From NCBI GenBank assembly GCA_017459705.1, contig JAFUCJ010000003.1, positions 1 to 64,000 on the forward strand: 64,000 nt of DNA. The letters run 5' to 3'. Source of the stretch: Candidatus Saccharimonadota bacterium. GTDB taxonomy: Bacteria > Patescibacteriota > Saccharimonadia > Saccharimonadales > Saccharimonadaceae. Positions 24,941 to 33,770 of this stretch are shown piece by piece (the first letter of the stretch is position 1; every line of letters starts with the position of its first letter). The position numbers and the translations under genes are program-made. The notes under the pieces are model-generated. The model ran no database searches. It saw only the letters and a program-made list of their open reading frames with translations, and was not told the DNA's origin.

Positions 24941-26767
24941 ATGAATATCTTAGTTGTGGGCAATATCTTAAAAGATGTATATCTAAGTCTTGATTCTCGC
25001 ACCGAGCCGTTCGAGTCCGACCGCCACGGCGTTAAATGGCTCGATTTTGCCTTCAATGGCTCTAAACATCATTTTTTCGACCGCATGAGTAGCTTCGGCG
25101 GCGCCGCCATCTCTATACAGGTCCTTACCAAAATGGGACTCACCGCCACCGTCGCCGCTTCTGATTTTACCTATCAGGATGGCCACATGACGAAGCCCAC
25201 TCCTGCCGACGATTATCGCTACATTCTCACCTCTGATGACAGCATTAGCTACCTTGTCGGCACCCATCGCCACTCCGCCCGCTTCGAGCCCCCCACTGCC
25301 CCCGTCGATTATCTCTATATCGACCGTTCAGCCTTTATTGACCACGCCACTGCTTCGCGTATCAAATCCTACCTCGATACCCACATGAACACCGCCCTTA
25401 TCATCTATTTGCGAGATTCTACCTCCTCCGCCATACGCGAGCTTATCCCTCACGCCAACCTCATCTTCACCGAAAATACAGAGGTCGCGGAAGATTCACA
25501 GGCGCTTATTTCATCCCTCTCCGACATCGACGACAGCAAAATCGTCCATCTCGCCACCGATCATCTCCGCTATCAGCAGATTATCGAGCCAGTCACCGTC
25601 GCCCGCATCGACAAACTCACCCACCTTTCCGCCTATTCTATCGCCGCCGCCACGGTTCTCGGTGGCTTCATCTACGGTCGCACCGTCGAGGAGAGTCTAA
25701 AACTCGCCCGCGCCAACCTCGAAAACTCCACTCTCAACGACACTCTCACCCTCAAAGAAATGGAAATCATCGCCGCCGCTTCACCCGAATCTTTGGAACT
25801 TATCGCGGCCACTCTCCTAGCCCCCGGCAAAGGCATCCTCGCCGCCGACGAATCTGGCGGCTCCATTCGCGCGAAATTTGCAACCTTAGGCATCCCTGAC
25901 ACTTTCGAGAATCGCCACACCTACCGCAACATCTTCTTTTCCACTCCGGGCATCGAGCAATACCTGAGCGGCATCATCCTCTTCGACGAAACCGCTCGCG
26001 ATTTTGCCGACAATGGCGAAACCATCCCCGACTATCTTATCTCTCGCCGCATTATCCCCGGTATCAAAGTCGACCAGGGTCTCGTGAAGCTCCCCGATTC
26101 TCCCGACGAAACTCACACCGAGGGCCTCACCACACTCAAATCCCGCCTCCGCGAATACTACGAAATGGGTCTACGTTTCGCCAAATGGCGCGCCGCTTTC
26201 CACATCACTTTCGACGAAAACTACCATCTGAGAACCCCATCAGAAACCGCTATTGACACCAACTGTCGCGAACTCGCCGAATATGCCGCCGCCTGTCAGT
26301 CTGCCGGCCTTGTCCCTATCGTCGAACCGGAAGTCGTCTATGACGGCGACTACCCCATCACCCGCTCTGCCGAAGTTACCGGCAAGATTCTCGACAATCT
26401 CATCAAGACCCTGCGCAATTTTGGTGTCAATCTTCACGCCTGCATCATCAAGACCAACATGATTCTCGCCGGCAAACGCTACCCTATGCAATCTACCCCA
26501 TCCGAAGTCGGCAAAGCCACCGCCGAGGTACTACGTCGCTACATTCCTGCCGACATCGCCGGTATAGTTTTCCTCTCTGGCGGACAAACCCCGACGCAGG
26601 CCGCCGACAACCTCGCCGCTATTCAAGATAACGGCCCCTACCCATGGGGTGTCACCTATTCATTCGCTCGTGCCCTGCAAGACCCCACTCTCGACACCTG
26701 GCATGGCGACGACGCCAACATCCCTGCCGCCAAAGACGCTTTCCTAGAAACCTTAAAGCGCCTGTAA
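24941..26767 (+). CDS. PfkB-like domain fused to class I fructose-bisphosphate aldolase
   Basis: 608 residues. Residues 1-265 follow the PfkB sugar-kinase fold (MNILVVGNILKDVYLSLDS, FGGAAISIQVLTKMGL, ITGxx replaced by IFTEN). The signature GAGD is changed to SAYS, so the catalytic Asp is missing and the domain is probably not a kinase. Residues about 275-608 are a class I aldolase (LLAPGKGILAADESGGSI, KVDQGLVKLP, KWRAAF, EPEVVYDGDY, KTNMILAGK, FLSGGQTP) with Schiff-base lysine in KTNM. It splits fructose-1,6-bisphosphate in glycolysis. ATG 24941 is 6 bases after TGCTATAAT. A single-gene unit ended by the terminator at 26822. Confidence 0.9.
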   Translation: MNILVVGNILKDVYLSLDSRTEPFESDRHGVKWLDFAFNGSKHHFFDRMSSFGGAAISIQVLTKMGLTATVAASDFTYQDGHMTKPTPADDYRYILTSDDSISYLVGTHRHSARFEPPTAPVDYLYIDRSAFIDHATASRIKSYLDTHMNTALIIYLRDSTSSAIRELIPHANLIFTENTEVAEDSQALISSLSDIDDSKIVHLATDHLRYQQIIEPVTVARIDKLTHLSAYSIAAATVLGGFIYGRTVEESLKLARANLENSTLNDTLTLKEMEIIAAASPESLELIAATLLAPGKGILAADESGGSIRAKFATLGIPDTFENRHTYRNIFFSTPGIEQYLSGIILFDETARDFADNGETIPDYLISRRIIPGIKVDQGLVKLPDSPDETHTEGLTTLKSRLREYYEMGLRFAKWRAAFHITFDENYHLRTPSETAIDTNCRELAEYAAACQSAGLVPIVEPEVVYDGDYPITRSAEVTGKILDNLIKTLRNFGVNLHACIIKTNMILAGKRYPMQSTPSEVGKATAEVLRRYIPADIAGIVFLSGGQTPTQAADNLAAIQDNGPYPWGVTYSFARALQDPTLDTWHGDDANIPAAKDAFLETLKRL

Positions 26768-26821
26768 TCTACCATAAACACCAGTCGCGACACGTCCAGC
26801 ACACAAAGCACGCCCACCATC

Positions 26822-26852
26822 AAAAAACCTAGACTGACACGTCTAGGTTTTT
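26822..26852. terminator. Bidirectional intrinsic terminator
   Basis: AAAAACCTAGAC and GTCTAGGTTTTT pair over a six-base loop, with A-tract on one side and T-tract on the other, between the convergent aldolase and rplY genes. Confidence 0.88.
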
Positions 26853-26865
26853 CACGCGTATTGTC

Positions 26866-27531
26866 CTACGCCGTTTCACCCTCTGGCTTGCTACCATTAT
26901 CAGATGGCACATCCGCCGCATCCACTGACGGCTCTGCCGCCTCAGCTTCACGCTTCTCGGCTTCCGCCGCTGGATCGTACAACGAAGCCACTACCTGCTC
27001 CGCTTCAAGCTCCTTATCTGCAAGCTCTACACCCTTCGGCAACTTCAAATCACCGATGGTCAATTTGTCATCAATTGATTTGAGTCCTGCCGCGTCAATC
27101 GTCAATTCGCTTGGCAAATCTGCCGGCTTCGCCTTGACGTCAATTTCCTCAATCGCCTGAGTCATCGCGAAGTGATAAATCTTTGATGCCTCCGACTCGT
27201 CGAAGTTCACGATCACGATTGGCGTCGTCGCCTCGACTACTGCATCCTTCGATACTGCCTGGAACTCGATATTCACGATTTTACGCGAAACCGGATCAAT
27301 CGCCACATTCTTCACGATCGCGAGCTGTGCCTTACCAGCCAAATCGAGATCAATCGGTGAGTGATACCCAGCAAGGTTCAATACCTTTTCGGTCGCCACA
27401 TATTCCGAAGCCGCGAGCACCGGTGCCTCACCACCATACACCACCGACGGGATCATCCCGCTCTCTCTTAAACTCTTAACTTTCTTACCAGTAGCCTCAC
27501 GAGCAACCAGCGTCAACTTGTATTCAGCCAT
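26866..27531 (-). CDS. rplY: 50S ribosomal protein L25/Ctc
   Basis: 221 residues, the long CTC form. N-terminal L25 domain 1-92 (REATGKKVKSLRESGMIPSV, YGGEAPVLAAS, KNVAIDPVSRKIVNIEFQAV) binds 5S rRNA; the TL5-like C-terminal domain 95-190 (IDVKAKPADLPSELTIDAAG) is followed by an Ala/Glu-rich tail. AAGGATAAATA precedes ATG 27531. Confidence 0.94.
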   Translation of the reverse strand: MAEYKLTLVAREATGKKVKSLRESGMIPSVVYGGEAPVLAASEYVATEKVLNLAGYHSPIDLDLAGKAQLAIVKNVAIDPVSRKIVNIEFQAVSKDAVVEATTPIVIVNFDESEASKIYHFAMTQAIEEIDVKAKPADLPSELTIDAAGLKSIDDKLTIGDLKLPKGVELADKELEAEQVVASLYDPAAEAEKREAEAAEPSVDAADVPSDNGSKPEGETA

Positions 27532-27570
27532 TATTTATCCTTTTTCTACTTATTAATACTATTTTATCAC

Positions 27571-27891
27571 TTATTCCTCTGATTGTAAAGATGAACTCAT
27601 ATTATAAGCCAGTCGCACCAAATCATCCATTTCGTCATCCGTCAGCTGGTATCCCGCCAGCACAATCTCGATTCCACCCCTACCAAAATACCGCGATTCC
27701 ATCACCGACTCATACTTATTCGTCAATAAATTTCTGAGTTCCGCGTCCGTCCGCACCTCAATCGTGTTTTTGTTCTCCACTAGGAACACCCTGCCTAGTT
27801 TACCTCCTGGCTCAACTCTACGGTATAGTTTCCGCTCTTTCTCAACCGTTTCCGAATATTCCCCAATTCCCTTAACCGCCGCCACATTCAT
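27571..27891 (-). CDS. MmcQ/YjbR-like small protein
   Basis: 106 residues. The segment TNKYESVMESRYFGRGGIEIVLAG and the final ELTDDEMDDLVRLAYNM (read from residues 62-98) resemble the CyaY-like MmcQ/YjbR family of putative DNA-binding proteins. Function within the family is poorly known. Lies 12 bp after orn in the same direction and may share its transcript. Assignment rests on a short match. Confidence 0.6.
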   Translation of the reverse strand: MNVAAVKGIGEYSETVEKERKLYRRVEPGGKLGRVFLVENKNTIEVRTDAELRNLLTNKYESVMESRYFGRGGIEIVLAGYQLTDDEMDDLVRLAYNMSSSLQSEE

Positions 27892-27903
27892 CGCAATTTC
27901 CTT

Positions 27904-28431
27904 TCACTTGACAAAAGTTAGATAATATTTCAATTCTTCAATCGAACCCTCTATATCCGACAACGCCCGATGCGCTTCCGGCTTCTTGAACTTCTTGTCT
28001 AGCGCCTGCTCGAAATAAATCTTCCACGCCGACACGTCTAACATCCGATAGTGCAGTCGCTCCGCCACGAGTGGCATCTCCCGATCTATGAACTTCCTGT
28101 CCTGGTGGATTGAATTACCCGCCAGATATACTTCCTTCCCAAAATACTTATCTATAAACGCCACCAAATCTCCCTCGACTTTCTCCACCGGCGCGCCATC
28201 TATATTTTGCGAAATCAAAGCATCCCGCGATTCTGCGTTTTTCTCCCAGAACTCCCCCACCATCCGTTGACGCATCAATGCCTCTGGCACCTGCACCACC
28301 GCTTCGTATCGTGCTACTTCATTTAGTTGCATATCCGTCGCAATCGCCGCCACCTCGATTATGCGGTCGGCCTCCGGATCTAGCCCCGTCATCTCTAAGT
28401 CTACCCATAGCAACTTCGCTTTCTTCATCAT
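27904..28431 (-). CDS. orn: Oligoribonuclease
   Basis: 175 residues. DEDDh exonuclease: WVDLEMTGLDPEADRIIEVAAI (first D and E), GNSIHQDRKFIDREMP (second D), and EAHRALSDIEGSIEELKYY (His and last D). Degrades 2-5 nt RNA fragments and pGpG to mononucleotides. ATG 28431 or the next codon can serve as start. The argS stop is 6 bases upstream, so it is probably the second gene of an argS-orn-27891 operon. Confidence 0.93.
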   Translation of the reverse strand: MMKKAKLLWVDLEMTGLDPEADRIIEVAAIATDMQLNEVARYEAVVQVPEALMRQRMVGEFWEKNAESRDALISQNIDGAPVEKVEGDLVAFIDKYFGKEVYLAGNSIHQDRKFIDREMPLVAERLHYRMLDVSAWKIYFEQALDKKFKKPEAHRALSDIEGSIEELKYYLTFVK

Positions 28432-28437
28432 CTCTCC

Positions 28438-30150
28438 TTACATTTTTTCTGGTATTTCCATACCGAGCAGTCCCAGCCCGTGCGTCATCACTGCTAGATA
28501 CGCCTGCACCATCCGCACGCGCCGTCCCTCTTCTGCCGCCCCTACCACCGGACATTTCTCATAAAATCTCGAAAACTCTTGCGACACCTCATACAAATAA
28601 TTCGCTACCTTATGCGGCGCCAATTCCGCTACTGCCGCGTCAAGCAAATCTCTGTACCCTGCAATTTTCCGCATCAGAGTATGTTCCTCCGGCACCATAC
28701 TTGCCCCATCCGCCGCACTCGCTCCATCTACGCCACTTACCCTATCAGCCACGCTCGCTCCATCCGCACTACTCGCCCCCTCGACAATCCGCTTCGCCCG
28801 CACACATGAATATAGCAGGTACGGCCCCGAGTTCCCGGTCATCTTCACCGATTCTCTCGGGTCAAAAATGATATCTCCGCCCATCTTATATTTGAGGAAC
28901 GCGTACTTCGTCGCCGCAAGCGACACCGTCCGATCGTCAGAGCCAAAATCCTCCGCGAGCGCCGTCGCCACCATATCGAGCACGTCCACCGCTTTCAAGA
29001 AATTGCCTTTTCTAGATGACATTTTTACTCCGCCCGGCAATTTTACCAGCCCATGCGTCAAATGCACCGTCCGCGCCACCAACTCCGGAGCATACTGCTC
29101 CACCGATTTCAGCACAACTTTCATGTAATCCAGTTGCTCTGATCCAGTAATCACGATCGACTTGTCGAAATGATAGTCCGCCTCTTTCTGAAAAATCAGC
29201 CCTACGTCCTTCGCCTCATAAGTCGGCACACCCTCTTTGTTGATAAATACCCTCGTGTGTAGTCCGTACTTCTCACCGTCAAACACCACCGCACCGTCCG
29301 ATTCCTCGTACACTCCCGCCGCTTCTTCACGCTTCACCGTTGCCAGCCCCAGCCACGCCACAGTCGATTCCGGATAGTACTTGTCAAACTTCAATCCTAT
29401 CGACGCGTAAAAATGCTTGAAATAATCATACGACAGCTCCCGCCCGCGCCAGTACAAATCCGCCAGCGGCGTGCCATGAATATCCTCGGCGTTGATTTTG
29501 TATATTTCCTTGTTTAGCCGCGTAATCTCCGCTTTCGCCTCCGCATCATCTTCGTACGCCGCCGTACCCTCGATATAGCATTTTGCTATATCCTCAATCG
29601 TTAGCTCACTCACTTGCTTTCGCTGTAATATATACATTGTCTTCGCAACGTGTAGTCCCACATCACCACCAAAATTCGCCCTGACTACCTTCGCGCCAGC
29701 GTACTCCAACAATCGCGCAATCGCATCACCTACTACCGAAGTATATAGATGCCCCACATGTAGTACCTTAAACGGATTCGGGTCACTAAACTCACAAACT
29801 ACCGTTTTCCCACGATATTCACCTGATGATATATTTTTATCAAAATCCGTCACAATTCCATCCATTTCCGCCAGTAGATATTCGTCAGATGATATAAAAT
29901 TAATAAATCCTGGCGCCGTCGCAAAACTTTGCACCCCCCGCATTTCCGTCGCAGAGTCATCTTGCACTTCTGCCACCAATTCCTCGGCTATCACCATCGG
30001 CGACTTATGCGCTACCCCAGCCAATTTCAGTGGCGCATTACTCGAATAGTCCGCCTCGATATTCCCGGGCGCTTCCGTCACTTCCGGTTCAAAATCCACC
30101 CCGTACAATTTCAAAATCGCTTTTTTTAGTAAATCTCTGATTCTATCCAT
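28438..30150 (-). CDS. argS: Arginyl-tRNA synthetase
   Basis: 570 residues. Add-1 domain at the N-terminus (ILKLYGVDFEPEVTEAPG), HIGH-like FKVLHVGHLYTSVVGDA near 128, KMSKS-like GGVKMSSRKGN near 378, and the C-terminal anticodon-binding helices (FSRFYEKCPVVGA). Charges tRNA-Arg; a tRNA-Arg(CCU) lies just upstream. An unusual repeated stretch of about 35 residues built on ADGAS/VADRVS units (residues about 455-490) interrupts the C-terminal part. Confidence 0.95.
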   Translation of the reverse strand: MDRIRDLLKKAILKLYGVDFEPEVTEAPGNIEADYSSNAPLKLAGVAHKSPMVIAEELVAEVQDDSATEMRGVQSFATAPGFINFISSDEYLLAEMDGIVTDFDKNISSGEYRGKTVVCEFSDPNPFKVLHVGHLYTSVVGDAIARLLEYAGAKVVRANFGGDVGLHVAKTMYILQRKQVSELTIEDIAKCYIEGTAAYEDDAEAKAEITRLNKEIYKINAEDIHGTPLADLYWRGRELSYDYFKHFYASIGLKFDKYYPESTVAWLGLATVKREEAAGVYEESDGAVVFDGEKYGLHTRVFINKEGVPTYEAKDVGLIFQKEADYHFDKSIVITGSEQLDYMKVVLKSVEQYAPELVARTVHLTHGLVKLPGGVKMSSRKGNFLKAVDVLDMVATALAEDFGSDDRTVSLAATKYAFLKYKMGGDIIFDPRESVKMTGNSGPYLLYSCVRAKRIVEGASSADGASVADRVSGVDGASAADGASMVPEEHTLMRKIAGYRDLLDAAVAELAPHKVANYLYEVSQEFSRFYEKCPVVGAAEEGRRVRMVQAYLAVMTHGLGLLGMEIPEKM

Positions 30151-30163
30151 AATGACATATCCC

Positions 30164-30293
30164 TGGTGACTCCGGTGCGAGTCGCATCACCAGATTCGAC
30201 TCGCCCACCATTATAATTCCTAATATGGTGACTCCGGTGCGAGTCGCATCGCCAGATTCGACTCGCCTACCACAATAATTCTAATTCCCAACA
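30164..30293 (-). repeat. Two tandem copies of the tRNA-Arg 3' end plus hairpin
   Basis: TGGTGACTCCGGTGCGAGTC, the last 21 bases of the tRNA-Arg gene (30294), recurs at 30164 and 30226 with unit lengths of 62 and 68 bp. Each extra unit continues as a hairpin with GCGAGTCG and CGACTCGC arms that differs at one base between units (CATCACC / CATCGCC). They read as partial tRNA-derived repeats directly downstream of the tRNA. Confidence 0.8.
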
Positions 30294-30369
30294 TGGTGAC
30301 TCCGGTGCGAGTCGAACGCACAACCTTTTCCTTAGGACGGAACCGCTCTATCCATTGAGCTACGGAGCC
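30294..30369 (-). tRNA. tRNA-Arg (anticodon CCU), CCA encoded
   Basis: 76 nt. Acceptor GGCTCCG pairs with CGGAGTC (one wobble), D-arm AGCTCAATGGATAGAGC, anticodon loop GTCCTAA with CCT at positions 34-36, T-loop TTCGACT. Discriminator A and genomic CCA. It reads the AGG codon. Confidence 0.95.
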
Positions 30370-30392
30370 ATATGTGGTATAATCATTATATC

Positions 30393-31433
30393 ATGAAATT
30401 GCTTTCAAGAAAAGTGAGCAAAGATTCCACGGGTGGCGACGCGAAATCCGACAAAAAGACCGAACAGCAAAAGGTCGACGAACGCCGCGCCGAGGTCCTC
30501 GCTAGGGGTCGCAAGTTCAAATACCCCTTACAATGGACCAAGCACCGCGTCGTAGTTAACACCATCCTTATCGCTATGGTCATGGTCGGTCTTATCGTTA
30601 CTAGCGGCTATCTCGCCTTGTATCAGTTCGGCGAAACATCCGAAATGTTTTTCCGCATCACCAAGATTCTCCACAACCCAGTCGCCGCCATCGACGGCGA
30701 GCCGGTCGCTTTCTCCGACTATCTCATGTTCTATCGTAGCAGTATGACCAGCATCGAACGCCAATCCGGTCAAGTCGACAACCAAAGCAATATCGACAAC
30801 CTTCGCCTCCAATACAAGCGCGCCGCCCTCGACGAAGCCGAGGAATACTCCTACGCCCTAAAACTCGCCAAGGAGTTCAATATCACCGTCACCGACGACG
30901 AAATCGACAAGGAGTTCAACCGCCACCGTAGCATCGGCGGCGTCGAACGCAGTGTCGAGGGCTTCATGAAAATCGTCAGCGAAAACTTCGGCCTCAGCCG
31001 CGACGAATACAACCGCATGCTCTACCTCACCCTCATCAAAGCCAAAGTCGAAACCGTCATCGACGAGCAAGCCAACAAAATCGCTTCCAAAGTTGAACAG
31101 ATTCTCGCCACCAACGGCAACAACTACGCCACCGTCGCCGACGAACTCGGCAGTTATATCAAATACGAGGAAACCGACGGCCTAGTCAGCAATCAAAATA
31201 TCGACGGCGGCCGCGCTTCCGAGGCTTTCAAACTCCAACCTGGCGAAGAATCCGGCCGCTTCGTTTCCATGAATGGCGACGGCTACTACTTCGTCAAACT
31301 CATCGCCAAGACCGACACCGAGGTCAACTTCGTATCCATCAAAGTCCCCTTCGCCGAGTTCAATTCTCGCATCACTCGGCTCCGCGAAGAAAACAAAGTC
31401 AGCGAGTATATCACTATTACTACCGCTGACTAA
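30393..31433 (+). CDS. Membrane-anchored SurA/PpiC-like chaperone
   Basis: 346 residues from ATG 30393. A charged cytoplasmic N-terminus, one membrane helix near 53-75 (NTILIAMVMVGLIVTSGYLA), then an exterior region with the SurA N-terminal style (NPVAAIDGEPVAFSDYLMFY, ITVTDDEIDKEFNRHR) and a parvulin-like C-terminal part (LQPGEESGRFVSMNGDGYYFVKLIAK). It probably helps exported proteins fold at the outer face of the membrane. Parvulin catalytic residues are not clearly kept, so isomerase activity is uncertain. TGTGGTATAAT ends 9 bases before the start. It stands between two tRNA genes. Confidence 0.75.
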   Translation: MKLLSRKVSKDSTGGDAKSDKKTEQQKVDERRAEVLARGRKFKYPLQWTKHRVVVNTILIAMVMVGLIVTSGYLALYQFGETSEMFFRITKILHNPVAAIDGEPVAFSDYLMFYRSSMTSIERQSGQVDNQSNIDNLRLQYKRAALDEAEEYSYALKLAKEFNITVTDDEIDKEFNRHRSIGGVERSVEGFMKIVSENFGLSRDEYNRMLYLTLIKAKVETVIDEQANKIASKVEQILATNGNNYATVADELGSYIKYEETDGLVSNQNIDGGRASEAFKLQPGEESGRFVSMNGDGYYFVKLIAKTDTEVNFVSIKVPFAEFNSRITRLREENKVSEYITITTAD

Positions 31434-31445
31434 CAATTCCAACAT

Positions 31446-31520
31446 TGGTGCGGGTAGAGGGAGTCGGACCCTCGTCTCATCCTTGGGAAGGATACATAAT
31501 AGCCGTTATACGATACCCGC
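31446..31520 (-). tRNA. tRNA-Gly (anticodon CCC), CCA encoded
   Basis: 75 nt. Acceptor GCGGGTA with TACCCGC, anticodon stem TATCC/GGATG around loop TTCCCAA (CCC at 34-36), T-arm GAGGGTCCGACTCCCTC, discriminator A and genomic CCA. Reads GGG. Confidence 0.92.
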
Positions 31521-31721
31521 GTACCTACATTATAGCACACCTCCCAGCCCATGTCCACATTATCCCGGCTCCGCACTCACTCATTATTTTTTATAAAATC
31601 TACTTGTATTTTCATTTTGCTTGTGTTATCATCATACTTGGGCACACAAAAAATGGCGCAAAAGCAAAAGCAAAAGCGCCAATCACAAACCAAATTCACA
31701 CAATAATAAACGAGAGGAAAT
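31521..31721. other. Spacer with promoter region of the DGR genes
   Basis: AT-rich spacer. A hairpin TGGCGC (31654-31659) / GCGCCA (31676-31681) with a CAAAAG-repeat loop lies in the leader of the DGR accessory gene, followed by GAGAGGAAAT as ribosome binding site. A promoter with TTATCAT near 31626-31632 is possible but weak. Confidence 0.4.
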
Positions 31722-32561
31722 ATGTCAAAACAAGACTACCACAAAGCCAAGTCCAAACTAAAACAAGACGAAAAAGACAATTACGATAAATTAATCCTCA
31801 TTCCCTGTAACGGTAGCAGCCTAAATGGAAACGGAAATGGAAATGGAAAAAACAAAGATAACGATAATTGGTACGAGTTGGCAGAACATTCTGCCGTTTT
31901 TTATTACTACAAGGTCTGCCAGCCACTCGGCGCCGTCGTCACCTTCTACTCCGACACCGATAGTTACGTCGTGCAATACGACCTCGGCTTCATCAGGTGC
32001 CATGGCCTCGACGCCGTCCGTTCGCGATTAAAGAAAGTTGGTTTATATGATAGAGAATACACCCAGTCAGGGTGTTATTTTTTCACGCTGAACACTCACT
32101 TCACCAAAGCCGAAACCGACCGCCTGATCGAACAAGAAATCTCCCGCCGCGCCACCAACCAATCCATCGTCAGTATCACCCACTCCGACCCTCTGCTCCA
32201 CCAACCTCTCCGTGAACTATCCGAATATCTACACCACGTCTGCGAAACCCAACTTACCCGCATGAGCGCCACCGTCAACGGCGCCGAGATTCTTGGTCTC
32301 ATCGACAGCACCCTCATCTACTACTACGAACTCTGCGGCAGACGCACCGCCAAAATCACTTCCGACGACTGGATATACTTCGGCAAAAACATCAACGCCC
32401 TCATCACCAAACTCGAACTCATGAGCGAAGCCAAACTTTTGCCGCGCCGGTCCTGCCTCCACCTCGCCGGTATCGCCGTCAAGACCAAAGAGTACATTAC
32501 CAGAAAATACGCTATCGCCCGCGCCCGCGAAAGAAAGGCCGACAATGCCACCCAACATTAA
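31722..32561 (+). CDS. avd: DGR accessory protein, Avd-like C-terminal bundle
   Basis: 279 residues. The C-terminal half (about 160-275) is all-helical, with four predicted helices (LRELSEYLHHVCETQLTRM, AEILGLIDSTLIYYYELCG, WIYFGKNINALITKLELM, RSCLHLAGIAVKTKEYITRK): the size, basic charge and position beside a DGR reverse transcriptase fit an Avd-type accessory variability determinant, which binds the reverse transcriptase and template RNA. The N-terminal half (FYYYKVCQPLGAVVTFYSD, YDLGFIRCHGLDAVRSRLKK) looks like the mixed alpha/beta nucleic-acid-binding domain I of MutS proteins; MutS-like DGR accessory proteins have been described, from memory. Its end overlaps the reverse transcriptase start by 17 bp. 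Confidence 0.7.
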   Translation: MSKQDYHKAKSKLKQDEKDNYDKLILIPCNGSSLNGNGNGNGKNKDNDNWYELAEHSAVFYYYKVCQPLGAVVTFYSDTDSYVVQYDLGFIRCHGLDAVRSRLKKVGLYDREYTQSGCYFFTLNTHFTKAETDRLIEQEISRRATNQSIVSITHSDPLLHQPLRELSEYLHHVCETQLTRMSATVNGAEILGLIDSTLIYYYELCGRRTAKITSDDWIYFGKNINALITKLELMSEAKLLPRRSCLHLAGIAVKTKEYITRKYAIARARERKADNATQH

Positions 32562-33726
32562 CCCTATCGACCTCACCCAAATCTCCGCCGACATCGCCCG
32601 TAGCGGCTGGCGCCAATGGTTCTTGAAGTCCCTCACCGACGCCTTCATGGAAGCCCGCAAAGGCAAGTTGGCCACCCACGACGAACACGATTTCGAGCTT
32701 CACTGGGCGGAGAATATCACCCGCCTCGCACGCTCCGTCGAGGAGCGCTACTACGAACCCAGCCCCAGCGTTTCGTTCGTCATCTTCGCCCCAATGGTCC
32801 GCGAAATCTTCGCCGCACCTTTCCGCGACCGCGTTATTCACCATTTCCTGTTCAATATGCAATACGGCTGGTGGGATCGCCGCTTCATCTACGACTCGTA
32901 CAGCTGCCGCAAGGACAAAGGCACTCTCTTCGGCATCCAGCGCGCACAGCGCATGATGCAGCAAGTTACCGACAACTTCACCCGCGACGCTTATATCGTC
33001 AAACTCGACATCAGCGGCTATTTTATGTCGCTCCCCCGCACCGGACTCTACGAACGCGTCAAATGGGGTCTCGACCGACAATTCGCCGACTACAAATCCG
33101 ACCCGTACCTGTACCACCTCTATCTCACCTGCGACTACCTCTGGCGCCAAATCATTTTCGACGACCCCGTCAAAAAATCCTGGAAACGCGGCGACCCCCG
33201 CAACTGGGATCCTTCCATCCTCCCTCCGAAAAAATCCCTCTATCAACAACCACCCGGACGCGGTATCGTCATCGGCAACCTCACTTCTCAGCTCATGTCC
33301 AATATCTACCTCGACCAGCTCGACCGCTTCGTCACCTACGATCTCGGCTACAAATACTACGGCCGCTATGTCGACGACTTCTTCTACATGGTTCCGCCCG
33401 AGCAATACCGGAAAGCCAAACAAGACGTCGCCGTAATCGAGCGTTATTTGAAAGACCACTTGCAAATGACTCTCCACCCGAAAAAGCGCTACTGCGGCAA
33501 AGTCAGCCAAGGCATACAGTTTCTCGGCGCCCGCGTCTATCCCCATTGTCTTTACCCGAGCGACCGCCTGCAAGCGCATCTCCATCAAGCCTGCGAGGAC
33601 CTCGCCGCTGGCCGCAAGGACCTCGATACTATCGTCTCCTACCTCGGCATCATGAAGCACCTAAACGCCGACAAATTCATCAAGGAAGTTTTCGATAAAT
33701 ACGGCTGGGATTACCACCCAGACTAA
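32545..33726 (+). CDS. DGR reverse transcriptase
   Basis: 393 residues. Motifs in order: domain 2 region RDRVIHHFLFNMQYGWWDRR (about 95), motif A IVKLDISGYFMSL (about 152), motif B GIVIGNLTSQLMSNIYL (about 241), the GNLTSQ form being typical of DGR and retron enzymes, motif C YYGRYVDDFFYM (about 275), and motif D/E LHPKKRYCGKVSQGIQFLG. It copies the template repeat RNA with errors at adenines and the cDNA replaces the variable repeat. It shares a transcript with the accessory gene through a 17-bp overlap. The template and variable repeats at 35299-36182 lie on the opposite strand. Confidence 0.95.
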   Translation: MPPNINPIDLTQISADIARSGWRQWFLKSLTDAFMEARKGKLATHDEHDFELHWAENITRLARSVEERYYEPSPSVSFVIFAPMVREIFAAPFRDRVIHHFLFNMQYGWWDRRFIYDSYSCRKDKGTLFGIQRAQRMMQQVTDNFTRDAYIVKLDISGYFMSLPRTGLYERVKWGLDRQFADYKSDPYLYHLYLTCDYLWRQIIFDDPVKKSWKRGDPRNWDPSILPPKKSLYQQPPGRGIVIGNLTSQLMSNIYLDQLDRFVTYDLGYKYYGRYVDDFFYMVPPEQYRKAKQDVAVIERYLKDHLQMTLHPKKRYCGKVSQGIQFLGARVYPHCLYPSDRLQAHLHQACEDLAAGRKDLDTIVSYLGIMKHLNADKFIKEVFDKYGWDYHPD

Positions 33727-33770
33727 CCGTCGCCAGCCGCCCGCATCACCAATCGCCCCAGTAGTGCCGT

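Noticed and set aside
32512-33660. A 382-codon open frame antisense to the DGR reverse transcriptase
   Set aside because: It mirrors the C-ending codon bias of the reverse transcriptase; the product is a Val/Asp/Glu-rich shadow with no motif, start site or promoter.
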